Shown: piece after piece, positions 43,371 through 55,429 of the stretch
Position numbering within the stretch: position 1 is the first letter of the stretch
Layout of the letters: each line of letters opens with the position of its first letter
Origin: Vanilla planifolia
Lineage: Eukaryota; Streptophyta; Magnoliopsida; Asparagales; Orchidaceae
Assembly (NCBI GenBank): GCA_023846275.1
Contig: JAIUJO010000082.1
Coordinates: 1,757,922 to 1,821,921 of the forward strand
Direction: 5' to 3'
DNA: 64,000 nt
Program-made: the position numbers and the translations under genes
Notes under the pieces: generated by a model
Seen by the model: the letters and a program-made list of their open reading frames with translations, nothing else
Told to the model about the DNA's origin: nothing
Database searches by the model: none

Positions 43371-46300
43371 TTCACATTGTACACAATTCACATTGTGTAT
43401 TGCTACAATTCCATCTAGGAATGGCAAGACTATCAATAAGTTGCCACCTTATTCAAGTGACCACAGCCCGTAGTGCTAAAAATCTCAAAAAAACTTACAT
43501 ATTATTGTCCCCACATGAAGGCCGTATTGGTAGCCACGAATTGTGTGTGGCCAGGCCATGAGACGCAACTAATCAGAACCCAGTGCGAGAGCACACTGTT
43601 AGCACTACATGTTTAAACAATTGCTCATATTGAGCGAAAATTCATCAACTTTTGTACAAGCTGCATAGCGTTGCACATGCAAAAAATAAGGTTGCATTTT
43701 GCGACAATTCCATCAATAGGAACGAGGCAACACTACCAATAGGTTGTCACCTTATACAAGTGGCAGCAGCCTCTAGCGCTAAAAATCTGGAAAAAAGTTA
43801 CTTTTCTTGGTCCCCACATGAAGACCATATAGGTCGCAACTACGCACGCATGGCCAGGAACCTACACGCACGTAGTTAGAACCCAAAATGACCCCACACT
43901 GCTAGCACTATATCTTTAAACCATGCCTCACATTGTGCAAAAATTCGTTAACTTTTATGGAAGCCGCATAACCTTGTAGTTGTACACAATTCTGGTTTGT
44001 TTGCCACAATTCAATCCAGGAAGAAAGCAGGACTACAAATAGGTTGTCACCTTATCCAAGCAGCAGTAGCCTGCAGTGCTACAAATCCCGAAAAGAGCTA
44101 CATTGTTTGGTCCCCACATGAACACGGTACAAGTAAAAACTGAGCACGCGTGGCAAGGAGGCAGGATGCTTGCAATCAGAACCCAACACGAGACTACACT
44201 GCTAGCCCTATATGGTTTAACCAGGCCTCATATTAAGAAAAAATTCTTCGCCTTTATGCAAAGTACACGGCATTGTACATGCACACAATTCGGGTTGTGT
44301 TTTGTGACAATTCCATCTATATGAAGGAGGCAAGACTACCAATAGACTGTCCCCTTATCCAAGCGATAGCAACCCCAAAAAATTTACACTTTTTGGTCCG
44401 CACATGAAGACCATATAGGTTGCAGCTAAGAACGCATGGCCAGGCCCCAAGACATGGGCAGTCAGAACCCAGTGCAAGAGCGCATTACTAGCACTACATG
44501 GTTAAACCATGCCTCGCATTAAGCGAAAGTTCCTCGACTTTTATTGAAGCTGCATAGTGTTGCACATGCACACAATTTGGGTTTTGTTTTGCGACTGTTC
44601 CATCTAGGAAGGAGGCAAGACTACAAATAGGTTATCACCACATCTAAGCGAAAGCATCTTGTAGTGCTAAATATCCCAAAAAAAGTTACACCTTTTGGTA
44701 CCCTCATGGAGACCACAATGCTAAAAATCCAGATGAAAGTTACATGCTTCTGCCGTGCAATGATGTGGGTGCACCTTGCCACTAAGGATGCATGGATAGG
44801 AAACAGCATTGGAGTGAGGTGCAAATGACCACCTGCAGGAGCATGGTGCACATGCCAGTCGATAGGAGCACGGTGCACAACCCAGGCACACGAGCATGGT
44901 GAACATGCTTGTTTGCGACTCAAGGAGAGATAATTCTTTGAAGGAGGTAAGACTACCAATAGGTTATCACCATATCCATGTGCCAGCAACCTGCAGCACA
45001 AAAAATCCCAAAAAAAGTTACACTTTTTGGTCCCCACATGAACACAGTACAAGTTGAACCTATGCATGCATGGCCAAGCTGTGAGACATGCACAGTCAGA
45101 ACCCAGTGCGAGATTGCAATACTAGCACTACATGGTTTAACAATGCCTCGTATTGAGGAAAAATTCGTCACCTTTTATGCAAGCCACACAGCGTTGCACA
45201 CAATTTGGGCTGTGTTTTGCAACACTTCCATCTACAGGAAGGAGGCAAGATACCAATAAGCTATTACCTTATCCAAGCGATGCCAGCCCGCAGTGCTAAA
45301 AATCCCGAAAAAAGATACACTTCTTGGTCCGCACATGAAGACAATGCAGGTCACAACTGGGCACGCACCGCACATGAAGACAATGCAGGTCACAACTGGG
45401 CACGCACGGCAAGGCCCTGAGACATGTGAAGTCTGAACCCAATGCAAGCATGCACTGCTCGCACTACATAGATTAACCATGCCTCATGCTGAGCAAAAAT
45501 TCATCACCTTTTATTCATGCCACACAACATTGCATCTAAACACAATTTGGGTTGTGTTTTGCAACAATTCCATCTATAGGAAGGAGGCAAGACTACCAAT
45601 AGGCTGTCACCTTATCCAAGTACCAGCAGCCTGCAGTACTAAAATCCCAATAAATTTTACTCTTTTTGGTGCACACATGAAGACCATATAAGTTGCAGCT
45701 GGGCACACGCGGCTAGGACCCAAGACACACGGAGTCTAAACCCAATGCGAGAGCACATTGTTAGGACTACATGGTTAAACCATGCTTCGCATTGAGTGAA
45801 AATTCGTGGACTTGTTATGCAAGCTGCAAAGCGTTGCACATGCACACAATTTGGCTTGTGTTTTGCGACAATTCCATCAAGGAAGGAGGCAATACTACCA
45901 ATAGGTTGTCCCCATATCCAAAATTCTCAATTTCCAGAAAGCAGCCTACAATGCTAAAAATCCCAAAAAAAGTTACACTTTTTGGTCCCCTCATGAAAAT
46001 CGCAGAGCAAAAAATCCCAATGAAAGTTTCACATTTCTGCAGCACAATGATGCGGGCGCACCGTTCTACTGAAGATGCGCAGATAAGCCAGTGAGCAGGA
46101 GCACGGTGCACCTGACCACGCGTAGGAGTGCGGTGCCCATGACTGTGCAAAGGAGCGCGGTGCATATTCCCACGAGCAGAAGCGCGGTGCACATGCCGCT
46201 TGCAGCCTGCAGCACTAAAAAATCTCGAAAAATGTTACACTTTGTCATCCTAACAAAGAGAACGTGTAGGTTGTTGTCGGGCACATAGACAAGCCCCAAG
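43371..46300 (-). repeat. IGS array: ~300-bp tandem repeats with interspersed 27-bp minisatellite patches
   Basis: The core ACATGGTTAAACCATGCCT recurs near 43610, 43911, 44210, 44500, 45131, 45466 and 45767; most spacings are 291-301 bp. Where the spacing is larger (44500 to 45131) a GC-rich patch of GGTGCACATGCC-type minisatellite is inserted (44760-44910). Another patch ends the array (46085-46200). The reverse complement of these units fills 161-1640. This is rDNA intergenic spacer; it holds no genes. Confidence 0.88.
45330..45407 (-). repeat. Perfect 39-bp tandem duplication inside an IGS unit
   Basis: The 39-bp segment at 45330-45368 (beginning CGCACATGAAGACAATGCAG and ending GGGCACGCAC) is repeated without change at 45369-45407. 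It explains why this unit is about 335 bp rather than 300 bp. Its identity, in a region where other repeats are strongly diverged, implies a recent event. Confidence 0.85.
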
Positions 46301-46881
46301 GCACATGTAGATAGACCAGAGCATGCAAACGCCTACAAACAAGCCACAAGTGCTCGCAGAAAGACCCAAGCGAGTGAGCAAAGCGCACTAGCGAGCACAC
46401 AGCATCATAGGAGCCCCTCAATGTCTAACGCCAAAAATGCATAAAGCCCTTATGCATGTGCCACCGTGTTGTAGTGCACTCAATGCTATGAAAGGGATGC
46501 AGCTCCAACTATGCTGAGTTAGGGAGTCAGCCCTAGAGCAAATCGACATGCTGCTAATAACAATGAGGGCACTATTTTAACAACAAAGCCAAATAAATAT
46601 TTTTCAAACCTTTTTTTAGGGTTCCATAGCTATTTCACAATTTTGGTAACTGAATCATAACAATTTATGGAGATTACAAAGTTAGGAATAAGCCTTACAC
46701 ATAGGTAGAGCTACCGAGGGATGCATCGCAAGGCCAGTTGCACAAGACCCACAGAAAAGAACTTGCACCATCATATCCACACAAATTATCGCAATAAGTG
46801 GAGCAAAGTAAAGCAAGCCAGCAAGCGAGATGGTCATGCTTAAGTCAACTAAAAACAAGGTTTTTTTTTCTTTTCGATAGT
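46301..46881 (-). other. Unique spacer between 26S 3' end and IGS repeats (minus-strand unit)
   Basis: About 580 bp without tandem repeats, except GTGAGCAAAGCGCACTAGCG-like short words near 46370. The last 65 bp (46815-46881) match the 3' flank of the plus-strand 26S (TTAAGTCAACTAAAAACAAG). No gene, promoter or terminator motif is clearly recognisable, though this is where Pol I termination sites would lie. Confidence 0.6.
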
Positions 46882-47727
46882 GGGGGACGAATCTACTGCA
46901 ATAGAGGGTTGGATCTTAGTGGATCATGGCAGTAAGGTCACTCTGCCACTTACAATGCCCCATCGTAAATTTAAGTCGTCTGCAAAGGATTCTACCTATC
47001 GTTCATTCTTAACTATCGTTTCTTACGGGGCCCATGCCATCCAACTTTCTATGACACTAGATTAGCCTGTGGTCGTGTGCTCTTGGGGTGCCAAGCCCCT
47101 ACTTCAGGCCAACAGGAGAACGACAGGCATAAGCGCAGCATCTTAACATGGATTCTGACTTAGAGGCCTTCAATCATAATCCTCCACATGATAGCTTCGT
47201 GCCACTGGCTTTTCAACCAAGCGTGATGACCAATTGTGTGAATCAACTACTCCTCTTGTACTAGGTTGAATTACTATCATGACACATTCATCATTAGAGT
47301 AAGATGGACCTATCTCATGACGGTCTAAACCCAACTCATGTTCCCTATTGGTGGGTGAACAATCCAACACTTGGTGAATTCTGCTTCGCCATGATAGGAA
47401 GAGTCGACATCGAAGGATCAAACAGCAACGTCACTATGAACGCTTGGCTGCTACAAGCTAGTTATCCATGTGGTAACTTTTCTGACACTTATAGCTTCAA
47501 ATTCTGAAAGCCTAAAGGATCGATATACCATACTTTCATGGTTCGTATTTGTATTGAAAATCAGAATCAAACGAGCTTTTACCTTTTTGTTCCACACAAG
47601 ATTTCTATTCTCATAGAGCTCATCTTAGGACACCAACATTATCTTTTAATAGATGAGCTACCCCAGCCAAACTCCCCACAGACAATGTCTTCTACCAAGA
47701 TTGAGGAGGCATCACTAATAAGATGAT

Positions 47728-47763
<36 letters not shown>

Positions 47764-49797
47764 ACCACTGTTCACCTGTGCTTGGTTGAATTTCTTCACT
47801 TTGACATTCAGAGCACTGGGCAAAAATCACATTGCATGAGCATCCTCAAGGACCATCACAATGCTTTGTTTTAATTAAACAGTCAGATTCCCCCAGCCTG
47901 TACCAGTTTTGAGTCGATTGTTCGACGCCCGAGGATCACCTTGGAGACCTGATGTAGTTATGAGTACGACTGGGCATGGAAGGTACTCGACCATCTTGAT
48001 TTTCAAGGGTTGCCAAGGGTGCATCGGACATTGCTCAACATGTGGTGCTCTTCCAACCTCTTGGCCCTGCCTCGGCTGAGTCGTTTCTAGGGCCGATAGG
48101 CTGTTAAGTAGAAAAGATAACTCTTTCCGAGGCCCTCATTGACGTCTCCAAACCACTTGATATTGCCATCGACTGTCACTGCCCAACTTGAAATTTTAAC
48201 TCGACCCCATTTTGTAGCTCGTGCCAAATGCACAATCCAATGGGTTCCCCCGTCTCTTAGGATTGGCTAACACATGGTGCTGTTCACATGGAACCTTTCC
48301 CCCCTTCGGCCTTCAAAGTTCTCATTTTAATATTTGCTACTACCACCAAGATCTACACCAACAGAGGCTCCATGCAAGCTCATGCCGCACATTTTGCAGC
48401 GATCATTCAACCCTCCTACTCGTCAGGACCTTTCATTACACCGACGGCCAGGTGTGGGTCGCACGCTTAAGCACCATTCATTTTTTGGGGCTAGTTGATT
48501 CAGCAGGTGAGTTGCTACACACTCCTTAGTGGATTTCAACTTCTATGACCACTATCCTACTGTCTTAATCGACCAACACCCTTTGTGTGCTCTAGGTTTG
48601 CGTGCAGTTGGACACCATAACCCAGCTTTCAGTTAATGCTGCATCGCCAGTTCTTCTTACCAAAAATGGCCCACTTGGAGCATGGATTCCTTTGCTCAAC
48701 TCATCAAAGCAGCCGAGCCTCCTGCCTAATTAAAGTTTGAGAATAGGTCAAGGGAATTGTGCCTCTAATGCCTCTAATCATTGGCTTTACACCGATAAAA
48801 CTCCGACTATGGCTCCAGCTATCCTGAGGGAAACTTTGAAGAGAAGCAGTTATTAGATGGTTCAATTAGTCTTTCGTCCTTATACCCAAGACAGATGAAC
48901 GATTTGCATGTCAATATTACCGCTGGCCTCCACCAGAGTTTCCTCTCGCTTCGCCCCACTCAGGCATAATTAACAATCTTTTGGGTCTTGATAGGCATGC
49001 TCTCACTCGAACCCTTCACAAAAGATCTGGGTCGGTCGATGACTCACCCATTAAATGGGATCCCACCAATCAGCTTCCTTGTGCCTTTCGGGCTTGCTCA
49101 CCCGTTGACTCACAAGCATGTCAGATCCTTGGTCTGTGTTTCAAGCCAGGTCAGATGGGGAGCACACTGGCCATCACCAATGCACATGATTTTGCCATGG
49201 CACGGCTCGGTGACACGAGCATTGTGATCGACCATGACGATGATTTCTCCACGAGTGACGTACGCCTAGGCTCTGGTCACCACGAAGGCTTGAGATGGTA
49301 TGCTCCTCGAGCTGTGCAACAAACCGTCATTCGACTTTCTGCATCCAGCCAAGGCACAATGTCGGCCCCCATCTACTTCTCTCTTGATAATTTCAACAAT
49401 TCTTTGACTCTCTTTTAAAAGTACATTTCATCTTTCCCTCATGGTACTTGTTCGCTATTAGTCTCTCGCAATTATCCAGCCTTGGAAGGAATTTACCATC
49501 CAATCTGGGCTGCATTCCCGAATAACCCGACTAGTCGACTGCACCTCATGTAGCAGTAAGGTACTGGCCGAATGGGAATCTCACCCTCCCCGGTGCCCCT
49601 TTCTAGGGGAGTTGTTCCCGATCCGTTGCTGAGGACGTGCCTCTAGACTACAAATTAGGCTTCAGGTTGCCCGATTTCCAAACTTGGCTAGTCCTGTTTC
49701 ACTTGCCATTACTAAGGGAATCCTTGCAAGTTCCTTCTCCTCAACTTATTTATATGCTTAAAATCAGTGGGTAGCCTCACCTAACATGGGGTCACGA
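46882..49797 (-). rRNA. 26S rRNA gene with two internal deletions (degenerate)
   Basis: The minus-strand counterpart of 31568-34909, from GTGACCCCATGTTAGGTGAG (about 49797) to CGTCCCCC (46882). It is about 2,915 bp, some 430 bp short. One deletion of about 268 bp lies near 47705, matching loss of plus-unit 33818-34085. Another of about 165 bp lies near 47940, matching loss of 33422-33590. Landmarks such as GAATTCTGCTTCGCCATGAT (plus strand 47377-47396) and the 3' TGCCACTTACAATGCCCCAT remain. It is independently diverged from the plus-strand copy, so both are old pseudogenes. Confidence 0.92.
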
Positions 49798-50039
49798 TTC
49801 CACACTATGGAGGATGGAGTTGGATCTATGCAGGGCATCTACTTGTCACACAGCAGCATCGATTCTTACTGGCCAACACCACAACAGCCAGGGGCATCCA
49901 CCTCTTATCATGCTAATGGTTGACCCTTGCCCCACAATTCAACATGCCAAGCCATTACACGGGGTGCCATCAATCACCTCCACAATGGGTCGGGGAACCA
50001 AACCAAAGATTCCAGGCTTCCACAAGGAGCAGTGGGTCA
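49798..50039 (-). other. ITS2 (minus-strand unit)
   Basis: About 242 bp between 26S and 5.8S, nearly the same length as the plus-strand ITS2 (243 bp). An open frame that crosses it and 5.8S on the plus strand (49814-50422) is an antisense shadow. Confidence 0.75.
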
Positions 50040-50199
50040 CATTACACCCATGTAGGAGTGCCCTCATCTTGCATCCTCGAGTGCAACTTGCGTTCAAAAA
50101 ATGGATGGTTCACAGGATTCTACAATTCACAACATGTATCGCATTTCACTGTGTTCATCGATGTGTGAGCCAAGATATCCGTTGTAGAGAGACATTCGA
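50040..50199 (-). rRNA. 5.8S rRNA gene (degenerate)
   Basis: The plus strand shows CACATCGATGAA-type sequence in reverse complement (TTCATCGATGTGTGAGCCAA) and AGATATCCGTTGTAGAGAG, matching the 5.8S 5' half. GTGCAACTTGCGTTCAAAAA matches the 3' half. Length is about 160 bp. Substitutions in conserved helices indicate a pseudogene. Confidence 0.9.
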
Positions 50200-50419
50200 T
50201 TGCCAAGACTCAATGGACCTGATGACTCACAACATACTCATTTCCCAGCTTAACATTTGCTCTCCCTTGGCACCTGACCACGCACATAAGCATTTGTTTA
50301 TCCCCCATAACATCAAGCTCCACATGGTAGCAAGATCACATGCTATGAAAGAATGCGACAGCAAACAGCCGTTGCATTCCCACAAGTTGGATAGATCGTT
50401 CCATCATTCAAACCTCTCG
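50200..50419 (-). other. ITS1 (minus-strand unit)
   Basis: About 220 bp between 18S and 5.8S, matching the plus-strand ITS1 in length and in short blocks (CTTAACATTTGCTCTCCCTT on the plus strand). Confidence 0.75.
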
Positions 50420-50469
50420 TAGTGATCCTTCTGTAAGTTCACCTATAGAAACCTTGTTACAACTTATCG

Positions 50470-50502
<33 letters not shown>

Positions 50503-51117
50503 ACCGAGTTGCACGAGGCAAACTACTTGCATCACAGCAATCCGAAAACTTCACCAGACCATTCAATCTGTAGGAGCAATGAGCAGTGTGTACAAAGGGC
50601 AAGGACGTAGTCAACGTGAGCTGATTGACCCGTGTTTACTAGGAATTCCTCGTTGAAGACCAAAATTGCAATGATCTATCCCCATCACTTTTAAAATTTC
50701 ATAAGATTACCTAGGCCTTTTGACCAAGGCAATGGACTCGTTGAATACATCAGTGTAACATGCGTGCGGCCCAGAACATTTAAGGGCATCACAGACCTAT
50801 TATTGTCTCAAACTTCATGGCCTAAGCAGCCATAGTCCCTCTAAGAAGCTAGCCATAGGGCTTGCACCCCACATAGCTAGTTAGCAAGCTGAGGTCTCGT
50901 TCATTAACAGAATTAACCAAAAACATCGCTCCACCTACTAAGAACGGCCATGCACCACCACCCATAGAATCAAGAAAGAGCTTTCAATATGTCAATCCTT
51001 GTTATTTCTGGACCTGGTAAGCTTTCTCATGCTGAGTTAAATTAAGCCACAAGCTACACTCCTGGTGGTGCACTTCCATCAATTCCTTTAAGTTTCAGCC
51101 TTGCGGGCATACTCCCC
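50420..51117 (-). rRNA. 18S rRNA gene, 3' part (degenerate), downstream flank of LINE copy 6
   Basis: The 698 bp from GGGGAGTATGCCCGCAAGG (51117) to the 18S 3' end (GTAACAAGGTTTC, GGATCACT at 50420). On the plus strand it reads TCAATTCCTTTAAGTTTCAG then ACTCCCC, after which LINE copy 6 starts. This is exactly the 18S part missing from the block at 55430-56079, so the two are the halves of one gene split by copy 6. Many substitutions; a pseudogene. Confidence 0.93.
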
Positions 51118-51810
51118 TGGGTTCCCGCATTTCAGTTGCGTAGGGTGCACGCACTGCGCTTCCTGTGGACGCTGGGGATTGCCGGCGCTGTCTCGCACGT
51201 GCGACTTCATGGCACTGAGCTTCCTTCACATGTGGTGGGACCGCACGTGTCTCTTCACACGTGCGACACTTGTGGCATGTAGCTTTTTTGCAAGTAGTTT
51301 GTGATTTTTGCTGTGCTTTTGGACTCGTCAGGTTCTGGAGCTCCATTTTTCTAGAATTATTGCACAAATGTTGAGGTATATCCCTGTAACTCCATTACTA
51401 GGGTTTTTTGTGCTGTGTGTGTGCTGGATCTGAGGTTGAAGACAACATTTGGTTTGGCCGCCCATTTTTGAAATTTCAAATTCCAAATTTTGACTACATG
51501 GGCTTACTGGAGCAGTATTAAAGTGCTATCCTATCTCGCAGTGCATCTTACCGTAAGCTTGTAACGAATTTACATGTGTGCACGTCGGCGACAATTGGGC
51601 ACACGTGTGGCCTTCTCCCACACACTTGTGTGTGCTTCTAGGTGTATTCTGGGTGCTGTATGTTGTTTTTGCATTACGTGCTTGGTTATTGTAATAACAC
51701 AGGACAAGGCACGTTGGCTGGGTGTAACATTGCACTCATCAACAACTCATCATCTTGCATGCAACTTGGGTGTCTCCCTGAAGCTCTTCACTTGCGGTGA
51801 CTACTGTGGG
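51118..51810 (+). promoter_or_regulatory. 5' UTR of LINE copy 6
   Basis: Matches the copy 2 5' UTR in reverse complement: CAGCGCTGTCTCGC-type start, the AT-rich block TGAAATTTCAAATTCCAAAT near 51470-51490, TTATTGTAATAACACAGG near 51686, and CTCTTCACTTGCGGTGACTA just before the deletion junction. Non-coding. Shared blocks with copies 2 and 3 suggest the promoter region of the element. Confidence 0.6.
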
Positions 51811-54800
51811 CAAATGTATAGGGATTGTTATCCTCTGGATTAGGGGGATTGATCTTTTGGTATCTCACTTTTCTACACCTATGATTGTTGCTAATGTTGG
51901 GCTTGGGATTGTTTACACATCAAGTGCTGTGTGGTTTACTCCCCAAAGTACCCGTTCAAGCATCGTGGCATTTGACAGACTGTTAAGGAGGAATCGGTTG
52001 GGGGGCCCATGATTGTTGTGGGTGATTTTAACATTATTCTGTCTCAAGAGGAGAAGTGTGGTGGGAAGAATTTTAGTTGTGACAATGGTCAACAGGAAGG
52101 GGCCTGAATTTGGGAGAGGCTGGATAGGGCACTCATTAATCTGGATTGTTTGAATGCTTTCCCAACTACCTTAATTACTCATCTCGCTTGGATAGGGTCC
52201 TACCATTGCCTCAGGGTGATTGATTTGGGGAAGTAGCGCATGAGGCCATATGACATTTGGCATCGGTTTGAGAGAATTTGGCTTAATCACCCTAATTCGA
52301 TGGGCATTGTCAGATAGGCTTGGGGGAGAAGGGTTAGTAACAGCAAAATGGATTCCTTATCTACTAAATTTTTTTGGAGCTTAGTTGCCGTCCATATGTG
52401 GAGTAAGAAAAAGTTGCAAGGCACCATCGGGTCCAACAAGGAGAAGGAGAGGATGATCACATTTTTGCAAGAGAAGGAATTGAATCAGGGGCTAAGTGAG
52501 GAAGATAACACCCTCCTAGGGAAACCTATATCAAACTTCCATAAGGGTTGTGCCATGGAAGAGAAGTGGTGGTGGCAACGTGCTAAAACTCATTGGGCTT
52601 GGTTGGTTTTTTTAGAACACAAGTTTTTTCCATGCTGCTACTACTTCAAGATGGAGAAATAACCGTATTACAAAGATTACTGATGAGCTAGGCGAAGGGG
52701 TGGAAACCTTCATTGGGATTGATGACATCCTCTTGAGGTATTTCGACACTAAATGGGGGACGAACTCCATGGAGCTTCTGTCTCTTCATCGTTTGTCGCA
52801 AAACTACTTTAGTTTGGAACAGAAATCTATGCTGATTTGTGAACCTTCGAGGGATGAGGTTACTGCTGCAATTAGGACCTGCAGGAGGAACAAGGCACTG
52901 GGGCTGATGGCATGACTTTTGAGTTTGTTATGGGAGCAGATTGCCTTTGTTACTGGGAGATCCATATTTGATAACATCTTCTTGGCATAGGAAATGACGG
53001 ATCGTATGCACACCTCCTCATCTAGGGTGGGCTTGATGGCTATCAAGCTAGACATGGAGCAAGCATATGACAGTGTCAGCTGACATTTTGTGTATGAGAT
53101 GATGCAGCTGATGAGCTTCCCTTGGATATGGTGTGATTGGGTGATGGCTTGTATTGAGGCCCCGTGTTTTGGTGTTCTTTTTAATGGAAATAGATTTCCA
53201 TGGATTCACGTTGCTAGGGGGCTCAAACAGGGGTGTCCTCTATCCCTTTATCTTTTCACCATGGCGACTGAGTGCTTTTCCATTTTGGCTCATAAGTATG
53301 AGGACCACGCTTTGCTTGGATTTTGAGTGACCCCTTTGGTCCCTATTATATCTCATCTTCTTTATGCAAATGATGTCATCATTTATGCACCGACATCACT
53401 CACATCTATTAAGGCTGTCAAAAAACTTCTATCAAAATTCAATGAGTACTCGGGACTTAATGTCAACCTTTGGAAGTTGAGTATCTTCTTTAGCAAGTAA
53501 ATGAAGGAAAGGTGAAAACATGGTATGGCAAAAAAAACTTATGATTCCCAGAGGCACGAAACTTGTTTATCTCGACATTCCTATCTCAGCTACCTTACTT
53601 AATAAGCTTTATTATTTAGAGAATTGAAGCTCAGGTTTTGAAATGGAGTGTGAGGCATCTCTCCCTTACTGGTCGCTTCTTTTGATTAAGGCTGTTATTG
53701 GCGCTATTCCTGACTTTGTGCTAAGTCATTGTGTGATCCCTATGGGGACTCTGGCGGCAATTGAGTAGATTATGAGGAGGTTTCTTTGGAATGGCACTAG
53801 TCACAACCATTCTTTACATTATGCTGATCAGAACACTGTCACTCTCCCCAAGGAGTTAAGGGGCTGGGACTTTTTGATTTGAGAGTTTGGAGGCGTACTT
53901 TGATTTTGAAACACTACAAAAGAATTCTACTACATGATGAGGGTCTTTGGGTGGATATTATGAGGATTAAGTATCCTTTGGGAAATAAACTTTGTTTGGT
54001 TCCCCAGGGTGCTTCTCACGCTTGTAGACTGATTAAGGAGGCACTTTCTTTGGCTATTGAGGGATTTATTTGGAAGATTGTGAATGGTAACTACATGGAT
54101 TACTATGAAGACAATTAGAAGGGTTTCCTCCCACTTAGGTGGTGGCCTACTTACATTGACATGGATGTCACGTGGCCTGTCTTGGTTAAGGATTGCATTC
54201 TTCAATCGGGTATGTGGAACGTGGACTCAATTATGACATGGGGTGATTATATGATGAGGGACCATATCTTTCTTCTTCCTTGGAGGAATAACGGTGTTGA
54301 TGATCCACTGTTGCAAGTATATATTGACTCGAGCAAGGTTTCGTGTGCTGCTTTCTACAAGGCTATGATTGTTCATTCCCATGATGATCACCTTGAGAAC
54401 AATCTTGCTTGGATCTGGGATCTGAAGACTATGCCTTGGGTCCATACGTTTATGTGGAGGGTGGCCAAGGATATCATCCCCATGGCTGCTTGGTGTATGA
54501 GAAGGCATTTGGGAGACTACAGCTCCTGCATTTGGGGCTGCAGTGCGGTGGAGTCGATTCAGTATGCTGTTTAGGAGTGCTGGGTGCCGCGACGCATTTG
54601 GGAGGACTCTACACTAGGTGCCTTTGTGCTTGCACATGGCTTGGCGTGCGGTGTGCGTGCAGATGCTGCGTCGTGTGCTCTGGCATGCTTTCTCTCCCGC
54701 GTCGAGGAGCTGGATGTGTGGTTGCTACTACAATGTACCACATTTGGGCGAATAGAAACCACAAGAGGCACAATGAGCCTACATATAGTGGCAGTATTCT

Positions 54801-55384
54801 CATTCAAAGGATCAAATTAGAGGTGGCCACCACCATCAGCAATAATAATTCTTATTCATCTTCGTTATGCGAGAAGTTACATTAGCCTACATGGTCCTTA
54901 ACCCTCACTTGGCTTCCCCCCAACGGCCTGGATTCTTATTAATTGTGATGCGACGGTTAGAGGTGAGACTAGAGGGATTGGTATGGTTGCTTGGGACCAC
55001 TGCGGCAAACTTATTTATGCTATGGGCAAACTGGCTATCTTTCAGTCAAGCATTGCAATGGAGGTTCTTGTGATTTTGGGGGCTATTGTTTTGACTATGA
55101 CCAAGCTTAGGAGGTTCAGTGCTTTTGAGATCAAAACTGACTCCATCATGGAGATTCACGAGGTGATGCAACAGATTAACTACCCCATGGAGGGTGGTGC
55201 TTACTCGGATGTGCTCCACTATGTGAGAGGAAGGCTGGCTAATGTTCTTAGGGAAGGTAACGACCCTGCTGACTTTATTGCCAAGATGACTTGTTTTTCT
55301 GATTTTGTTTGGGAAGGGGAAATGCCCCTACCTCAACCCTTGAAAAAGCTTTCGTTGCTTGATTTTGTATTTGAACCTCCATAA
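51811..55384 (+). pseudogene. LINE copy 6 ORF2 remnant
   Basis: It starts mid-endonuclease (CIGIVILWIRGIDLLVSHFS). GDFNIILSQEEKCGGK is followed by an 80-bp deletion near 52100. RT: QKSMLICEPSRDEVTAAIRT, then a gap, then FVTGRSIFDNIFLA, MAIKLDMEQAYDSVS and HVARGLKQGCPLSLYLF. The catalytic box is YAND (53363-53374; D to N). zf-RVT at 54161-54574 is open: MDVTWPVLVKDCILQSGMWN, HTFMWRVAKDIIPMAAW, RRHLGDYSSCIWGCS. RNase H at 54930-55384 is open from VAWDHCGKLIYAMGKLAIFQ to NVLREGNDPADFIAKMTC, keeping the D of PADF, and stops after FEPP at 55382-55384. Inactive. Confidence 0.86.
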
Positions 55385-55429
55385 TGGGGGTCCTATTGTA
55401 GGCTTTGTCCACTTTTTTTAATCAAAGTA

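Larger units (their letters stand above)
51118..55429 (+). mobile_element. LINE copy 6: internally deleted L1-type element inside one 18S gene
   Basis: About 4.3 kb on the plus strand, flanked on both sides by halves of a minus-strand 18S gene. It is the clean reference insertion. The left junction is ACTCCCC | TGGGTTCCCGCATTTC. The right junction is CACTTTTTTTAATCAAAGTA | CCCAAAGACTTTG. About six bases of 18S (CCGGAA) are missing and there is no target-site duplication. ORF1, the end of the 5' UTR and the first ~60 codons of the endonuclease are deleted (junction near 51808). RT fingers have also lost about 250 bp near 52945. Closest to copy 2. Confidence 0.9.
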
